A stretch of 64,000 nt of DNA from Reyranella sp. CPCC 100927 (GCF_007859315.1 NZ_VOHA01000013.1:1-64000), one strand, 5' to 3'. Numbered from the stretch's first letter, positions 25,662-35,597 are shown. Numbers and translations: made by a program. Notes: generated by a model from the sequence alone, not told the origin.

Positions 25662-26342
25662 ATGACGAACGACGCGTTCGCCCGCGACCATGTCGCTCGC
25701 AACCTGGAGACGTACGACGCGATCGCCGATCACTACGACGGCGTCACCGCAGCACCGGCGATCCGTGCGTGGAAGGAAGCGTCCATGCGCCGGTTTGCGG
25801 CATATCTGCCGGGGACTCGGGTTCTCGTTCCCGGGTGTGGCGAGGGACGCGATTCGCGTTACCTGCAATCGCTCGATCTGGAGCCTCTGTCATTCGACCT
25901 GTCGTCGCGCATGCTGGCACTCGCCAGGGGAAAAGATCCGCACGGTCGATATACGTGCCTCGACCTGCGCGACATGAACCGACTGCCCGCGGGAGCGTTC
26001 GACGGCATTTGGGCCAGTGGATGCCTGTACCACCTGACGAAAGCCGAGTTCATTGACTGCATCGCCGCCTGTCGCGCGCTGCTGGCGCACAGCGGCGTTC
26101 TGTACGTCAGCATGAAGGAAGGGCAGGGCGAACGATACGAAGAGCCGACGCTTGGTCCCCGATATCCGGGAGGCGATGCGGCCCGTGCACTGCTGCGCGG
26201 CGTCAGGTTCTATGCCTATTACCAGCGCGACGAACTCCTGGCGGCGCTGGCTGGGTTTGATGTGCTGCATGAGCAGCGCGTGGAGCCGGCCGAAGGCGGG
26301 TTCGAGTTCTGGCTCCGCAAGAGCGATGCGTGCGCCGGGTGA
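25662..26342 (+). CDS. SAM-dependent class I methyltransferase
   Basis: A 226-residue cytosolic methyltransferase. It shows motif I RVLVPGCGEGRDSRYL (about residues 53-68), an acidic motif II region (PLSFDLSSRMLALARG), DLRDMNRLP, and the motif IV-like FDGIWASGCLYHLTKAE. The C-terminal part ends in FDVLHEQRVEPAEGGFEFWL, usual for the UbiE/Methyltransf_25 group. The substrate cannot be derived. An AT-rich promoter-like stretch lies just upstream. Confidence 0.85.
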   Translation: MTNDAFARDHVARNLETYDAIADHYDGVTAAPAIRAWKEASMRRFAAYLPGTRVLVPGCGEGRDSRYLQSLDLEPLSFDLSSRMLALARGKDPHGRYTCLDLRDMNRLPAGAFDGIWASGCLYHLTKAEFIDCIAACRALLAHSGVLYVSMKEGQGERYEEPTLGPRYPGGDAARALLRGVRFYAYYQRDELLAALAGFDVLHEQRVEPAEGGFEFWLRKSDACAG

Positions 26343-26546
26343 CAGTGAGCGGCTGGAATTTCGCGGACAGGCACGTGCGGTCCGGCTCTGGTGGCGCCAT
26401 CTGAGCGTCGGCTTGCCGCTTGGCCTGCCTTGCGCATCCGTTACTCCGGGTTGTCCCACTACATCACTGGATAGCGGATAGATATGCCGACCCCGAACGT
26501 CGTCTGGTCAGGGAGATCTCAATCTCCATGACGGGAACAGACGCGA

Positions 26547-27755
26547 ATGGGCGATGTCGCGGAAACCATCGACCGGACGGTCGAGGCAGCACCGAGCGTC
26601 GGGCTCGGCGTGCCGCTCATGCTGGCACTGGGTACATTCGCCGTCGGCACCGATGCTTTTATTGTCGCCGCCTTCCTGCCGGCGATGGCTGACGGGTTGG
26701 CGGTGACGCCGGCAGAGGCCGGTCACTCGGTGACAGCATTCGCGCTGTCTTACGCCATCCTTGCGCCGATCATCGCAACGCTGGCGTCGGCGCTGCCGCG
26801 GCGAGCACTGCTGGTGGGTGCGTTGGCGTTTCTCGCATTGGCCAACATCGGTTCGGCGTTGGCGCCGTCGCTGGGCATTCTGATCGCCACGCGCGTGGCT
26901 GCCGCCGCAGCGGCTGCCGCCTATTCACCCAATGCGGTAGCGGCTGCGGGGCTTCTCGCCAGGCCTGAGGCAAAGGCACGGACACTGGCCCTCGTGATTG
27001 GCGGCCTGACGGTCGCGACTGCCATTGGCGTGCCGCTGGGGCGCATTGCCAGCGTGGTGATCGACTGGCGCGCGGCCCTGGGTCTCGTGGCGACATTGGC
27101 CCTCATCGCCGCGGTGGGCGTCGTTGTCACAATGCCGCGCGTAGCGGGAGCATCGCGCGTTGGCATGCGGCGGATGTCGGTGCTGAAGCGTCCGGGCGTG
27201 GCGGGCACCTTGTTCCTGACGGTGCTCGGCATGTCGGCGGCGTATGCGCCGTACGCCTTCACGGTTCCCATCCTCGATGCACTGTCGATGACCGACGGTG
27301 CAGTTGTCTGCATGCTGGTTCTTTACGGAGCGGGCGCCATCGCTGGAAACTACGTCGCGGGTCTCCTGACGGATCGATGGGGCGCCGGGCGGGTTCTGCG
27401 TTTCGCGTACGCGCACATGACCGTGACGTTCGCCGGCCTTGCCGCCGCGAGCCTATGGCTCATTCAGGGCAGGCCTGTCCTGATCGGCGCGCTGATGGTG
27501 TGCTGGGGTGCCGGTGTTTGGTCGCAGAATCCGGCACAGATCCATCGCCTCATCGCCATCGCGCCGCTGGAGGCACCCTTGGTCGTGGCGCTCAACGCGT
27601 CCGCGGTCTACGTCGGGATCGCGTTGGGCACGGCACTGGGTGGCGCGACGATCGGGTTTGGAGGTTCCGTCACATTGGGGTGCGGAATGAGCTTGGCGTT
27701 GATGGCGCTTCTGTGCGCTCGGACCGAGCGGCGTTCCAGGCCTGGCGGGGAATGA
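26547..27755 (+). CDS. MFS transporter (DHA1-type exporter)
   Basis: A 402-residue inner-membrane transporter with about twelve hydrophobic segments. The first half begins VGLGVPLMLALGTFAVGTDAFIVAAFLPAMADGL and has a motif A-like loop before ALLVGALAFLALANIGSALAPS; the antiporter motif C-like GGLTVATAIGVPLGRI is visible near residue 150. This is the AraJ/YdhP-type DHA1 group of small-molecule or drug exporters. It stands alone between the methyltransferase and recA. Substrate unknown. Confidence 0.88.
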   Translation: MGDVAETIDRTVEAAPSVGLGVPLMLALGTFAVGTDAFIVAAFLPAMADGLAVTPAEAGHSVTAFALSYAILAPIIATLASALPRRALLVGALAFLALANIGSALAPSLGILIATRVAAAAAAAAYSPNAVAAAGLLARPEAKARTLALVIGGLTVATAIGVPLGRIASVVIDWRAALGLVATLALIAAVGVVVTMPRVAGASRVGMRRMSVLKRPGVAGTLFLTVLGMSAAYAPYAFTVPILDALSMTDGAVVCMLVLYGAGAIAGNYVAGLLTDRWGAGRVLRFAYAHMTVTFAGLAAASLWLIQGRPVLIGALMVCWGAGVWSQNPAQIHRLIAIAPLEAPLVVALNASAVYVGIALGTALGGATIGFGGSVTLGCGMSLALMALLCARTERRSRPGGE

Positions 27756-27818
27756 GAGCTGCCGTAGGCGGAGCTAGGTCGATAGGGCCAGTTACGCCCT
27801 ATGGCACGTAAATGCCCT

Positions 27819-27833
27819 GAACAATACCAGAAC
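27819..27833 (+). promoter_or_regulatory. LexA (SOS) box upstream of recA
   Basis: GAACAATACCAGAAC fits the alphaproteobacterial LexA consensus GAAC-N7-GAAC (equal to GTTC-N7-GTTC on the other strand) exactly. It lies 140 bases before the recA start, so recA is expected to be DNA-damage inducible. Confidence 0.85.
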
Positions 27834-27973
27834 ACGTGTCAAGTTCCAAAGTTGAATCAGGGGCTTAATTTCCTCCTTGTTGCATGGAACAAAAAGTGTA
27901 CATTGACGCGCCTCACGGACTTATCAGCATTGCAAGGGCCCGCCGGGCCGAGAGATAAACCAAGGAGGTCGGC

Positions 27974-29047
<1,074 letters not shown>

Positions 29048-29501
29048 GGGCGAGGGGCCCTTGCCGGCGGGCGGCCTCAGGGAGGGGCTGGCCGCCGGCG
29101 CATCTTCCGAGGCGGATCGGTCCGGGACGATCCTGACCCCATCACTCCCGGACGCTGGTGTCGCATATGACGGCACCCCAGCGGGCGGCGCACCCCACGG
29201 CGCCGCCCGCTGTGCGTTGGGATGGGTGTGATTGTTTATTTTCGTTCCGCTTGTTGTTGGAACGAGAAAATATATATCTCACGCAGTCGATACCCCATCC
29301 GCCCGGGCATGACGCGTTGCTGCCGCCGTTCGAGCAACACCACACATGCCTTCGAGAGGTGCTGCCCATGAGCGCACGACTTTCTGGCCGTAACTGGCCG
29401 CTTTCTGCCGCCACCTGGCCGCGTTGAGCCATCGCGTCCAGGACCCTGGGATCAAACGCCAATTCGACTTTCTGGCCGTATCTGCCCTTTCTGCCAGACC
29501 C
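29048..29501. other. 454-base intergenic region after recA
   Basis: No gene is supported here. It holds a GC-rich hairpin at 29063-29099 without a T-tract (possible recA terminator), an inverted repeat CGTTCC-N10-GGAACG at 29243-29264 next to an unusually AT-rich stretch (AGAAAATATATATCTC), and a 16-base direct repeat (CGACTTTCTGGCCGTA at 29377-29392 and 29465-29480). Short open frames in it lack family-like features and ribosome-binding sites. Confidence 0.6.
29063..29099 (+). terminator. GC-rich hairpin after recA
   Basis: The inverted repeat GCCGGCGG(G)CGGCC ... GGCCGCCGGC forms a 10-base stem with one bulge about 15 bases after the recA stop. No run of T follows, so it is a weak candidate for intrinsic termination. 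Confidence 0.4.
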
Positions 29502-30119
29502 TCACGGCGTCGATCGGTGCCGGTGCTGACGCACATGCTGTTCGATCGCCGCGGCAACGGCCTGGGCGTGGATGCGCGCCACCCAGTGGTCGTCGCTGTC
29601 GATCACCATGAGGCTGGCGCGCGGCAGCAGGCCGGCAAGGTGACGGCCGACGGCCAGCGGGCTGATGGCATCGGCCGTTGCCCAGATCAGCAGGGTGGGG
29701 ATGTCGAGGGTCGCCAGCGCCGGCGACAGGTCGGGGCCGCGCTCGTAAACCCAGGACGGCGCCTGCGGGTAGGTGTTCCGATAGTCGGGTCGCCAGTCCG
29801 AGACGCCGAACGGCCCGAGATCGATGCCGCCCGACGTCGCGGTGAGCACCAGCGCCGGCACGCGATCGGGCCGCCGCAGCGCCGCATGCATGGCCACGAC
29901 GCCGCCCATCGATTGGGCGACCAGCACGGCCGGCTGGTCGAGCTGATCGAGCAGGCGCGCGACCAGATCGTCGAACGACTGCACGCCGGGCTCGGGCGGC
30001 ACGGTGCCCAGGCCGGGCCAATCGACTGGCGCCAGCGTCCAGGCCGGCGGTAACTGTGCCACGACGGGTTCCCAGAAGCTGCCCTGGCCGCTGACGCCGG
30101 GCAAGAACAGCAGACGCAT
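29502..30119 (-). CDS. Alpha/beta hydrolase
   Basis: A 205-residue alpha/beta hydrolase. It has the start LLFLPGVSGQGSFWEPV, the nucleophile elbow VAQSMGGVVAMHAA, an Asp in LLIWATADAISP and a final His in DSDDHWVARIH, giving a plausible Ser-Asp-His triad. The short length resembles small esterases/thioesterases. ATG 30119 has GAGG eight bases ahead; GTG 30128 is an alternative. It follows the single-module CxxxCxxCC gene by ten bases and is probably co-transcribed with it. Confidence 0.8.
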   Translation of the reverse strand: MRLLFLPGVSGQGSFWEPVVAQLPPAWTLAPVDWPGLGTVPPEPGVQSFDDLVARLLDQLDQPAVLVAQSMGGVVAMHAALRRPDRVPALVLTATSGGIDLGPFGVSDWRPDYRNTYPQAPSWVYERGPDLSPALATLDIPTLLIWATADAISPLAVGRHLAGLLPRASLMVIDSDDHWVARIHAQAVAAAIEQHVRQHRHRSTP

Positions 30120-30129
30120 GGCCTTCACC

Positions 30130-30912
30130 TCAATCCTGATCGAGCACCCGGCGCGCGTGGCCGAGCACGCTGTCGGCCGGTGCGCTCTCCATCTTCTCGA
30201 CGACGGCCCGGCTGGCGGCCTCGAAGCGCGCCGCCCACTCCGCCAGGGGCCGCGGTTCGAGGGCGTGGCTGCGATGGCGATGCCAGTAGAGCGTCAGCGG
30301 CAGCGGCACGTAGGTCGGGCGCGGCGGCGTCTCGTCCGACGTCAGGCGCGCCAGCGCCCGCGACGGCCTGCCCAGCGGCACGGATTGGGTCCGCAACGTA
30401 TCGGGACTGGCGCAGTGCGACGCTGGCGACGTCACGAGATACTCGCGGCACATCAGCGGCCGATCGGCATAGATGGAACACCGTTCGTCCTCGAGGAAGG
30501 GACAGTCGATGCCGAGGTGGAAATAGGCGTGCGCCTCGCGCGCCTGCTCGGCAATGGGGGTATCGGCATCGGCGTCGATCACGGCGTCGAGCGGCCGCCA
30601 CGATGCGATCCGCCGCTCGGCATCGGCGAAGCGCGCTTCGATGTCGGCCCGTCGTGCCGCGGGCAGGCGTTCGATGAGGTCGACGATGGCATGCGCCTCG
30701 ATGTCGGAAATCGCCACGAGCTGGCGACAGCAGGCGGCGCAACCGGCGCGGCAAGAGACCTGTTCGCCGCGTGCTTCGACCTTGGCGACGGCGGTGTCGA
30801 TGATGTGGGATGCCAAGGCACGGAGCGGCGGCAGCACCGCCTGCGGTGGCACCCGCTCTGCCGTCGCATCCGCAGGCCCTGTCTCGGCATCGGGGCTCGT
30901 CGGTCCCGGCAT
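30130..30912 (-). CDS. CxxxCxxCC (YkgJ-type) cysteine-cluster protein, one module
   Basis: A 260-residue protein with one copy of the module that recurs in this region. The cluster CRAGCAACC uses C54, C58, C61 and C62; a second set follows about 80 residues later in CPFLEDERCSIYADRPLMCREYLVTSPASHC. Such proteins (PF03692, YkgJ/YcgN-like) are predicted to bind zinc or an iron-sulfur centre; function is not known. ATG 30912 has GGAG eight bases upstream. Downstream on the same strand is the alpha/beta hydrolase; upstream is the aminotransferase gene with its terminator. Confidence 0.83.
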   Translation of the reverse strand: MPGPTSPDAETGPADATAERVPPQAVLPPLRALASHIIDTAVAKVEARGEQVSCRAGCAACCRQLVAISDIEAHAIVDLIERLPAARRADIEARFADAERRIASWRPLDAVIDADADTPIAEQAREAHAYFHLGIDCPFLEDERCSIYADRPLMCREYLVTSPASHCASPDTLRTQSVPLGRPSRALARLTSDETPPRPTYVPLPLTLYWHRHRSHALEPRPLAEWAARFEAASRAVVEKMESAPADSVLGHARRVLDQD

Positions 30913-30967
30913 GCTCAATCTCCGTGTCGGCAGCACACTGGCACGGCGCGGCGATGCGGCGCAACAA

Positions 30968-30994
30968 ACCGCGCGGCGGATGGCGCCGCGCGGT
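30968..30994 (-). terminator. Intrinsic terminator after argD-like gene
   Basis: ACCGCGCGGCG and CGCCGCGCGGT form a perfect 11-base stem with a 5-base loop, 11 bases beyond the aminotransferase stop. On the minus strand it is followed by TTTGTTG, a moderate T-rich tail. Confidence 0.65.
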
Positions 30995-31005
30995 GTTGCC
31001 TTGGG

Positions 31006-32211
31006 TCACGCCGCGCGCGCCGGTGCCAGGACGAGCCTCAGCGCCTCGCGCAAGAGCTCGATCATGCGGTCGATCTCCGCCTTGGTGACGGTAAGCGCCG
31101 GCATGAAGCGCAGCAGGTTGGGCCGCGGTGCGTTGACCAGCAGGCCGACCGGTTGCAGCAGCCGGGCGGCCTCGACGATGCGGGCACCGTCGGGCGTCGC
31201 CAGTTTCAGGGCGCGCAGCAGACCGAGGCCACGCTCGCCCGGCATGCCGAACTCGGCCGCCAGTCCGCTCAGCCGATGCGAGAGGTAGGCACCGCTGTCG
31301 CGCACCTGATCGAGGAAGCCGGGTGCCAGCAGGGTCTGCATGATCGCGACACCGACGGCGGTCATCAGCGGATTGCCGTTGAAGGTGCCGCCCTGGTCGC
31401 CGTGCGCGAAACACGAGACGGCTTCCTTGGCGAGCAGTGCCGCGAGCGGCACGCCGCCGCCGATGCCCTTGCCCAGCGTCATGATGTCGGGTTCGACGCC
31501 GTAGTGCTGATAGGCGAACAGATCGCCGCTGCGGCCCATGCCGGTCTGGATCTCGTCGAAGATCAGCAGCAAGCCATGTTTGCGCGTCAGCGCATGGAGG
31601 TCGCGCATGAAATCGAGCGTCGATGGCACGACGCCGGACTCGCCCTGCACGGGTTCCAGCATCACCGCGACGGTGTTGCTGTCGATCAGTGCCTCGACCG
31701 AGGCGATATCGTTGAGCTTGGCCTTGGCAAAGCCGGGGACCTTGGGCTCGAACAGCTTGTCCCACCCCGGCTTGCCCGAGGCCGACATGGTGGCGAGCGT
31801 CCGGCCGTGAAAGCCGTCGTCAAAGGTGATGATGCCGTAGGCGCCGCCTTTGTGCAGGCTACCCCATTTGCGCGCCAGCTTGATGGCGCCCTCGTTGGCT
31901 TCGCCGCCACTGTTGCAGAAGAACACGCGATCGAAGCAGCTGTGGCGCGTCAGCAGGCCGGCCAGCTGCAGCGATGGCTCGTTGTAGAACGCCGGGCTGG
32001 GCGTGATCAGCTTGGCCGCCTGGTCGGCGAGCGCGCGGGCGATCTGCGGCGGGCAGTGGCCCAGTGTGTTGACGGCCCAGCCCTGCACGAAGTCGAGGTG
32101 CCGCCGGCCGCGATGGTCGGTGAGCCAACTGCCGTCGCCGCGCACGAACACGGCGTCGGGACGCTGGGTGATGTCCATCAGACTCTGCACGGGATCCGGC
32201 GCGCTGCTCAT
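31006..32211 (-). CDS. argD: Acetylornithine aminotransferase-like class III aminotransferase
   Basis: A 401-residue PLP enzyme of fold type I, subgroup III, closest in outline to ArgD/acetylornithine (and succinyldiaminopimelate) aminotransferases. Visible features: [57 protein letters not shown], the Asp of [14 protein letters not shown], and the PLP Lys in [18 protein letters not shown], then [14 protein letters not shown]. No argF follows, unlike the common argD-argF order. Its 5' leader contains a strong hairpin (32282-32314). The gene lies among the CxxxCxxCC genes. Confidence 0.85.
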   Translation of the reverse strand: MSSAPDPVQSLMDITQRPDAVFVRGDGSWLTDHRGRRHLDFVQGWAVNTLGHCPPQIARALADQAAKLITPSPAFYNEPSLQLAGLLTRHSCFDRVFFCNSGGEANEGAIKLARKWGSLHKGGAYGIITFDDGFHGRTLATMSASGKPGWDKLFEPKVPGFAKAKLNDIASVEALIDSNTVAVMLEPVQGESGVVPSTLDFMRDLHALTRKHGLLLIFDEIQTGMGRSGDLFAYQHYGVEPDIMTLGKGIGGGVPLAALLAKEAVSCFAHGDQGGTFNGNPLMTAVGVAIMQTLLAPGFLDQVRDSGAYLSHRLSGLAAEFGMPGERGLGLLRALKLATPDGARIVEAARLLQPVGLLVNAPRPNLLRFMPALTVTKAEIDRMIELLREALRLVLAPARAA

Positions 32212-32281
32212 GGCGTGTCCTTTCTGGATGTGACGACGGTGATTGACGGGAGGAGCGGGGCCTTGGCTGCGGCCCTAAAAC

Positions 32282-32314
32282 GAAAAGGCCACGGGGGTTG
32301 CCCGTGGCCTTTTC
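32282..32314 (-). terminator. Strong intrinsic terminator between triple-module gene and argD
   Basis: GAAAAGGCCACGGG and CCCGTGGCCTTTTC form a perfect 14-base stem with a 5-base loop; on the minus strand GTTTT follows. It lies 183 bases after the stop of the triple-module gene and 70 bases before the argD start. It can be the terminator of the former or an attenuator in the leader of the latter. Confidence 0.75.
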
Positions 32315-32460
32315 GCGGTGGCGACGATGTTGATCGGCTAGGGATCTCGATGCAACAGCGCGCGCCCACGCAGCCCCGGGACAGGGTGCATGATGCGTCG
32401 GCGTCGGATCGTAGCGGTTCTGATCATCGCGAGCGCACTCATCGCGGAGAGATGCCGGCG

Positions 32461-32478
32461 TGTCAATACGTTTTGACA
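32461..32478 (-). promoter_or_regulatory. Inverted repeat with TTGACA, possible argD promoter element
   Basis: TGTCAA-N6-TTGACA is a perfect inverted repeat; read on the minus strand it supplies a consensus -35 hexamer. The matching -10 (GATGAG, 17 bases on) is poor, so the promoter call is weak. If active, the transcript would contain the hairpin at 32282-32314 before argD. Confidence 0.3.
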
Positions 32479-32496
32479 GCTCTCACGCATCGGCGC

Positions 32497-34851
32497 CTAG
32501 CGTGCGTCCGATGCCAAGCCGTCGCTGGGCGATCCGTCCAGACGCCGGAGCCGGTCGACGAAGCGATCCATCCAGGTCTGGGCTGGGTGCAGTGCCGGCG
32601 CCGGATCGGGATGCTCCGCCGCCCAGCGCAGCACGCGCGTCAAGGGCACAGCCGCCGCTGTTCCATCGTCGGCGGGCGCCTCCAGGTGACGCAACGCCAG
32701 GTGGGTGCAGGCACTGGGGACCATGCGAATCGGCATCTGCTCGTCGTCGAGATGGTCGCAGTTCTTTGCCGGCGTCGTGACGAGGTACTCGCGGCAGACC
32801 AGTGGCCGGTCCTCATAGATCGAACATTTGCTGGCCTCGAGGAAGGGGCACGGCATGTCCAGCTTGAAGTACGCCGCAATGATGTCGTGGTCCTCGGCGT
32901 TGCCGTGCGTGACCCATCGGTCGTAGTCGGCGGCGCGGTCCCAGGCTGCGATGCTCTGGTCTGCCTCTGTGAAACGGTGCCGGATCTCGCTGCGCCGCGG
33001 CTCCGGCATGGCATCGACCAGGGCGGCGAGGCGCCGCGCCTCGACTGTCGAGACCAGCACCAGCTGATGGCAGCAGGCATCGCACTCGGCGCGGCAGGAA
33101 ACCGACTGGCCATTGGCCGCGACCTGAGCGGTCGCATGGCCGATCAGCGCCTCGGTGTACGCACGGAACGACGGCAGCATCTGTTCAGCCGACACAGCGC
33201 CCACGGGCATCGGTATGTCGACACCGACGGTGCGCGCCGCCGGGGTGTCGCCGCCGTCAGTGCTCGGCGCGGCGGGCTTCATGTCGCTGTTGCCGGCTAT
33301 CCGATCGTCGCCGGCAGGCCGACCATCCGGCTGCTGCAGTGGGCGCACGGCGTATCCGAACGTGTCCAGGCGTTGGAGGCGGTCGAGGAAGCGATCCATC
33401 CAGACCTGGGCCGGACGCAGTGTCGGTGTCGGGCTGGGATGTTCGGCCGCCCAGCGCAGCGCGCGCGTCAGGGGCACGGACGAAGCCGTTCTCCTGTCTG
33501 GCGGCGTCTCCAGGTGCCGCAACGCCAGATGGGTGTAGACGCTGGGCACCACGTCGATCGGCAGATGCCCGTCGCCCAGCGCGGCGCAGTTCTCCGCCGG
33601 ACTCGTGACCAGATATTCGCGGCAGACCAATGGCCGCTCCTCGTAGATCGAGCAGCTGCCGGCCTCCAGGAAGGGACAGGGGATGTTCAGCGTGAAGTAG
33701 GCGCTGGTGACGTCGCTGTCCTTGACGTTCTCGTGCTTGACCCATCGCTCGTAGTCGGCGGCGCGATCCCAGGTGGCGATTCGCTGCTCGGCCTCGTCGA
33801 AGCGGCGACGGATGTCGCTGCGCCGCGGCTCGGGCATGGCCTCGACGACCGCGGCGAGGCGGTGTGCCTCGATCGTCGATATGGGGACGACCTGGCTGCA
33901 GCAGGCACCGCACCCGGCGCGGCAGGAGATCGACTTTCCCGTGGCCGTGACCTGCGCAATCGCGTCGCTGACCAGGGCATTGGTGTATGTCCGGAACGAC
34001 GGCAGCATGGCTTCGGCCGAAACCGTGCCCAGGGGCATCGGTATGTCGACATCATTGGTGCGTGTTGCCGCGGCGTCGCCGGCGGTGGTGGTGGGCGGTG
34101 CGCCGGTTGTCGCGTCGCCCTTGCCGAGGCGACCGAGGAAATCCTCGATCCACTCTGTGCCTCGGCGGCGGGGCAGCGTGTCGGGGTGCGCCGCGACCCA
34201 GTCCAGTGCGACCGACACTGTCAGGGCCTGCGTATCGACGTCGGCCACGCGGCGCAGCAGCGCCGACAGTTTGGGGATGGGGACGCCCTCGATTCCACCA
34301 TCGTGCGGGCGCGCGCAGCGCGATGCCGGCGAGGTCACCAGGTACTCGCGGCAGATCAGCGGACGATCGGCGTGGATGGAACAGTTTTCATCCTCAAGGA
34401 ACGGGCAGGGCAGGTCGAGATCGAAATAGGCCCGGTCGAACGCCCGGTCCGGCGATCGGATGTCCATCGACCGGTCGTAGAGCCCGGCGTCGCGCAGGCG
34501 CCGGCCGATCGCGGCGAAGCGGGCCTTGATGGTGTCGCGCCGCGGCTGCGGCATGGCCTCGACAAGGTCGTGCAGGAAATAGGCCTCGGGTGCCGAAATC
34601 GGCACGGCCTGGTGGCAGCAGGCACCGCAGCCCGCCTTGCAGGAGATCGTTTTGCGGCTCCCGGCGAGTTCCTGCTCCGTGGCCGTGACGACGGCATTGA
34701 CGAGGTTCTGCAGGGCCGGCAGGACCGCCTGCGGTTTCACCATGTCGAGGGGCACGGTGATGCGTCCCTGCACCGAGAGCGTGCCGACCTGCAGGCGCAG
34801 GTTGGCGCTGGCCTGTCGGGCCGGATCGATGGGCGCGGCGCCGGTCGTCAC
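32497..34851 (-). CDS. Three-module CxxxCxxCC (YkgJ-type) cysteine-cluster protein
   Basis: A 784-residue soluble protein made of three tandem copies of a roughly 240-residue module joined by Thr/Pro/Ala-rich linkers. Cysteine clusters: C71-C75-C78-C79, C310-C314-C317-C318, and C586-C590-C593-C594 (CRAECDACC). Each module also has CPFLE-x4-C-S-I and RPL-x-CREY, near 148-170, 391-412 and 667-688. Modules 2 and 3 are far more alike than either is to module 1, also in the DNA, indicating a more recent duplication. The GTG at 34851 overlaps the stop of the upstream single-module gene (GTGA) and has AGGGGA ahead. Metal binding is likely; function unknown. Confidence 0.82.
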   Translation of the reverse strand: MTTGAAPIDPARQASANLRLQVGTLSVQGRITVPLDMVKPQAVLPALQNLVNAVVTATEQELAGSRKTISCKAGCGACCHQAVPISAPEAYFLHDLVEAMPQPRRDTIKARFAAIGRRLRDAGLYDRSMDIRSPDRAFDRAYFDLDLPCPFLEDENCSIHADRPLICREYLVTSPASRCARPHDGGIEGVPIPKLSALLRRVADVDTQALTVSVALDWVAAHPDTLPRRRGTEWIEDFLGRLGKGDATTGAPPTTTAGDAAATRTNDVDIPMPLGTVSAEAMLPSFRTYTNALVSDAIAQVTATGKSISCRAGCGACCSQVVPISTIEAHRLAAVVEAMPEPRRSDIRRRFDEAEQRIATWDRAADYERWVKHENVKDSDVTSAYFTLNIPCPFLEAGSCSIYEERPLVCREYLVTSPAENCAALGDGHLPIDVVPSVYTHLALRHLETPPDRRTASSVPLTRALRWAAEHPSPTPTLRPAQVWMDRFLDRLQRLDTFGYAVRPLQQPDGRPAGDDRIAGNSDMKPAAPSTDGGDTPAARTVGVDIPMPVGAVSAEQMLPSFRAYTEALIGHATAQVAANGQSVSCRAECDACCHQLVLVSTVEARRLAALVDAMPEPRRSEIRHRFTEADQSIAAWDRAADYDRWVTHGNAEDHDIIAAYFKLDMPCPFLEASKCSIYEDRPLVCREYLVTTPAKNCDHLDDEQMPIRMVPSACTHLALRHLEAPADDGTAAAVPLTRVLRWAAEHPDPAPALHPAQTWMDRFVDRLRRLDGSPSDGLASDAR

Positions 34852-35597
34852 GGTTGTTTCCCCTGCGTGAGGCGGTGATGCTGCGCCAGATCCTGCAGAA
34901 TCCGCGAGAAGCGCTTCAACCAGTCGATGCCGCGGCGCTTGCCCTCCTTGCCGGTCTGCCGCGAAACCCACCGCAGGACGAGGGTGATCGGCATGACCGT
35001 CGATCGCGGCGGCGTGGTGTCCGATGTCAGGTACTGGAGCGCGGGGGCCACGAACTTGCGCTTCACACCCTTGATCTCGCGCCGGCGATCATGGCTGGCG
35101 CACAGTTCGGCCGGCGACGTGACGAAATACTCACGGCACACCAGCGGCCTGTCGGGGTGGATGGAGCAGCTTTCGTCCTCCAGGAACGGGCAGGCGATGC
35201 CCAGCCGGAAATAGTCGGCCAGCATCTGATCGTGATCGGCCGCGATCGCCGTGGAGGACCGCTGGATCAGCGTGTCGAGCGGGCGCCAGTCGGCCAAGCG
35301 GTTCTCGGCCTCGGCAAAGCGCTGTTTGATCGTTGTCCGCCGCGGTTCGGGCATCCGCTCGACCAGGGCGGCAAGCGCATGCGCCTCGACATCCGAGATC
35401 GGGACGAACATGCGGCAGCAGGCGCCGCAACCGGCCTTGCAGGAGATGGAGCGTCCTTCGGCGGCGACCGCCGCGAGCGACTCCCGCGTGTGGGCCTCCA
35501 CCAGCTGGTACAGCGCCGGCAGGATGGCCCGGGCGGGGACGCGTTCGCTGGGGACGCTGACGGCGATACCGGGTTCTTCCGGCGGCGAGGCGCTCAT
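34848..35597 (-). CDS. CxxxCxxCC (YkgJ-type) cysteine-cluster protein, one module
   Basis: A 249-residue single-module protein. The cluster is C53-C57-C60-C61 (CKAGCGACC), followed by RLGIACPFLEDESCSIHPDRPLVCREYFVTSPAELC. The C-terminal part is basic (RRREIKGVKRKF, KEGKRRGIDWLKRFSRIL). It is translationally coupled to the three-module gene downstream (four-base overlap). ATG 35597 is chosen; a TTG at 35615 would add six residues. It heads the CxxxCxxCC group and lies 308 bases from alaS, which is transcribed the other way. Confidence 0.83.
   Translation of the reverse strand: MSASPPEEPGIAVSVPSERVPARAILPALYQLVEAHTRESLAAVAAEGRSISCKAGCGACCRMFVPISDVEAHALAALVERMPEPRRTTIKQRFAEAENRLADWRPLDTLIQRSSTAIAADHDQMLADYFRLGIACPFLEDESCSIHPDRPLVCREYFVTSPAELCASHDRRREIKGVKRKFVAPALQYLTSDTTPPRSTVMPITLVLRWVSRQTGKEGKRRGIDWLKRFSRILQDLAQHHRLTQGKQP

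Noticed and set aside
29158-29427. An 89-residue ORF after recA
   Set aside because: No ribosome-binding site, no domain, and mostly repeat and AT-rich sequence.
32497-34851. Triple module as an assembly artefact
   Set aside because: The three modules differ in sequence, linkers and one cluster motif, so they are not collapsed or repeated reads.
30004-34878. A 1624-codon open frame on the plus strand
   Set aside because: It is antisense to the CxxxCxxCC and aminotransferase genes, whose motifs are unambiguous; long antisense frames are expected in GC-rich DNA.
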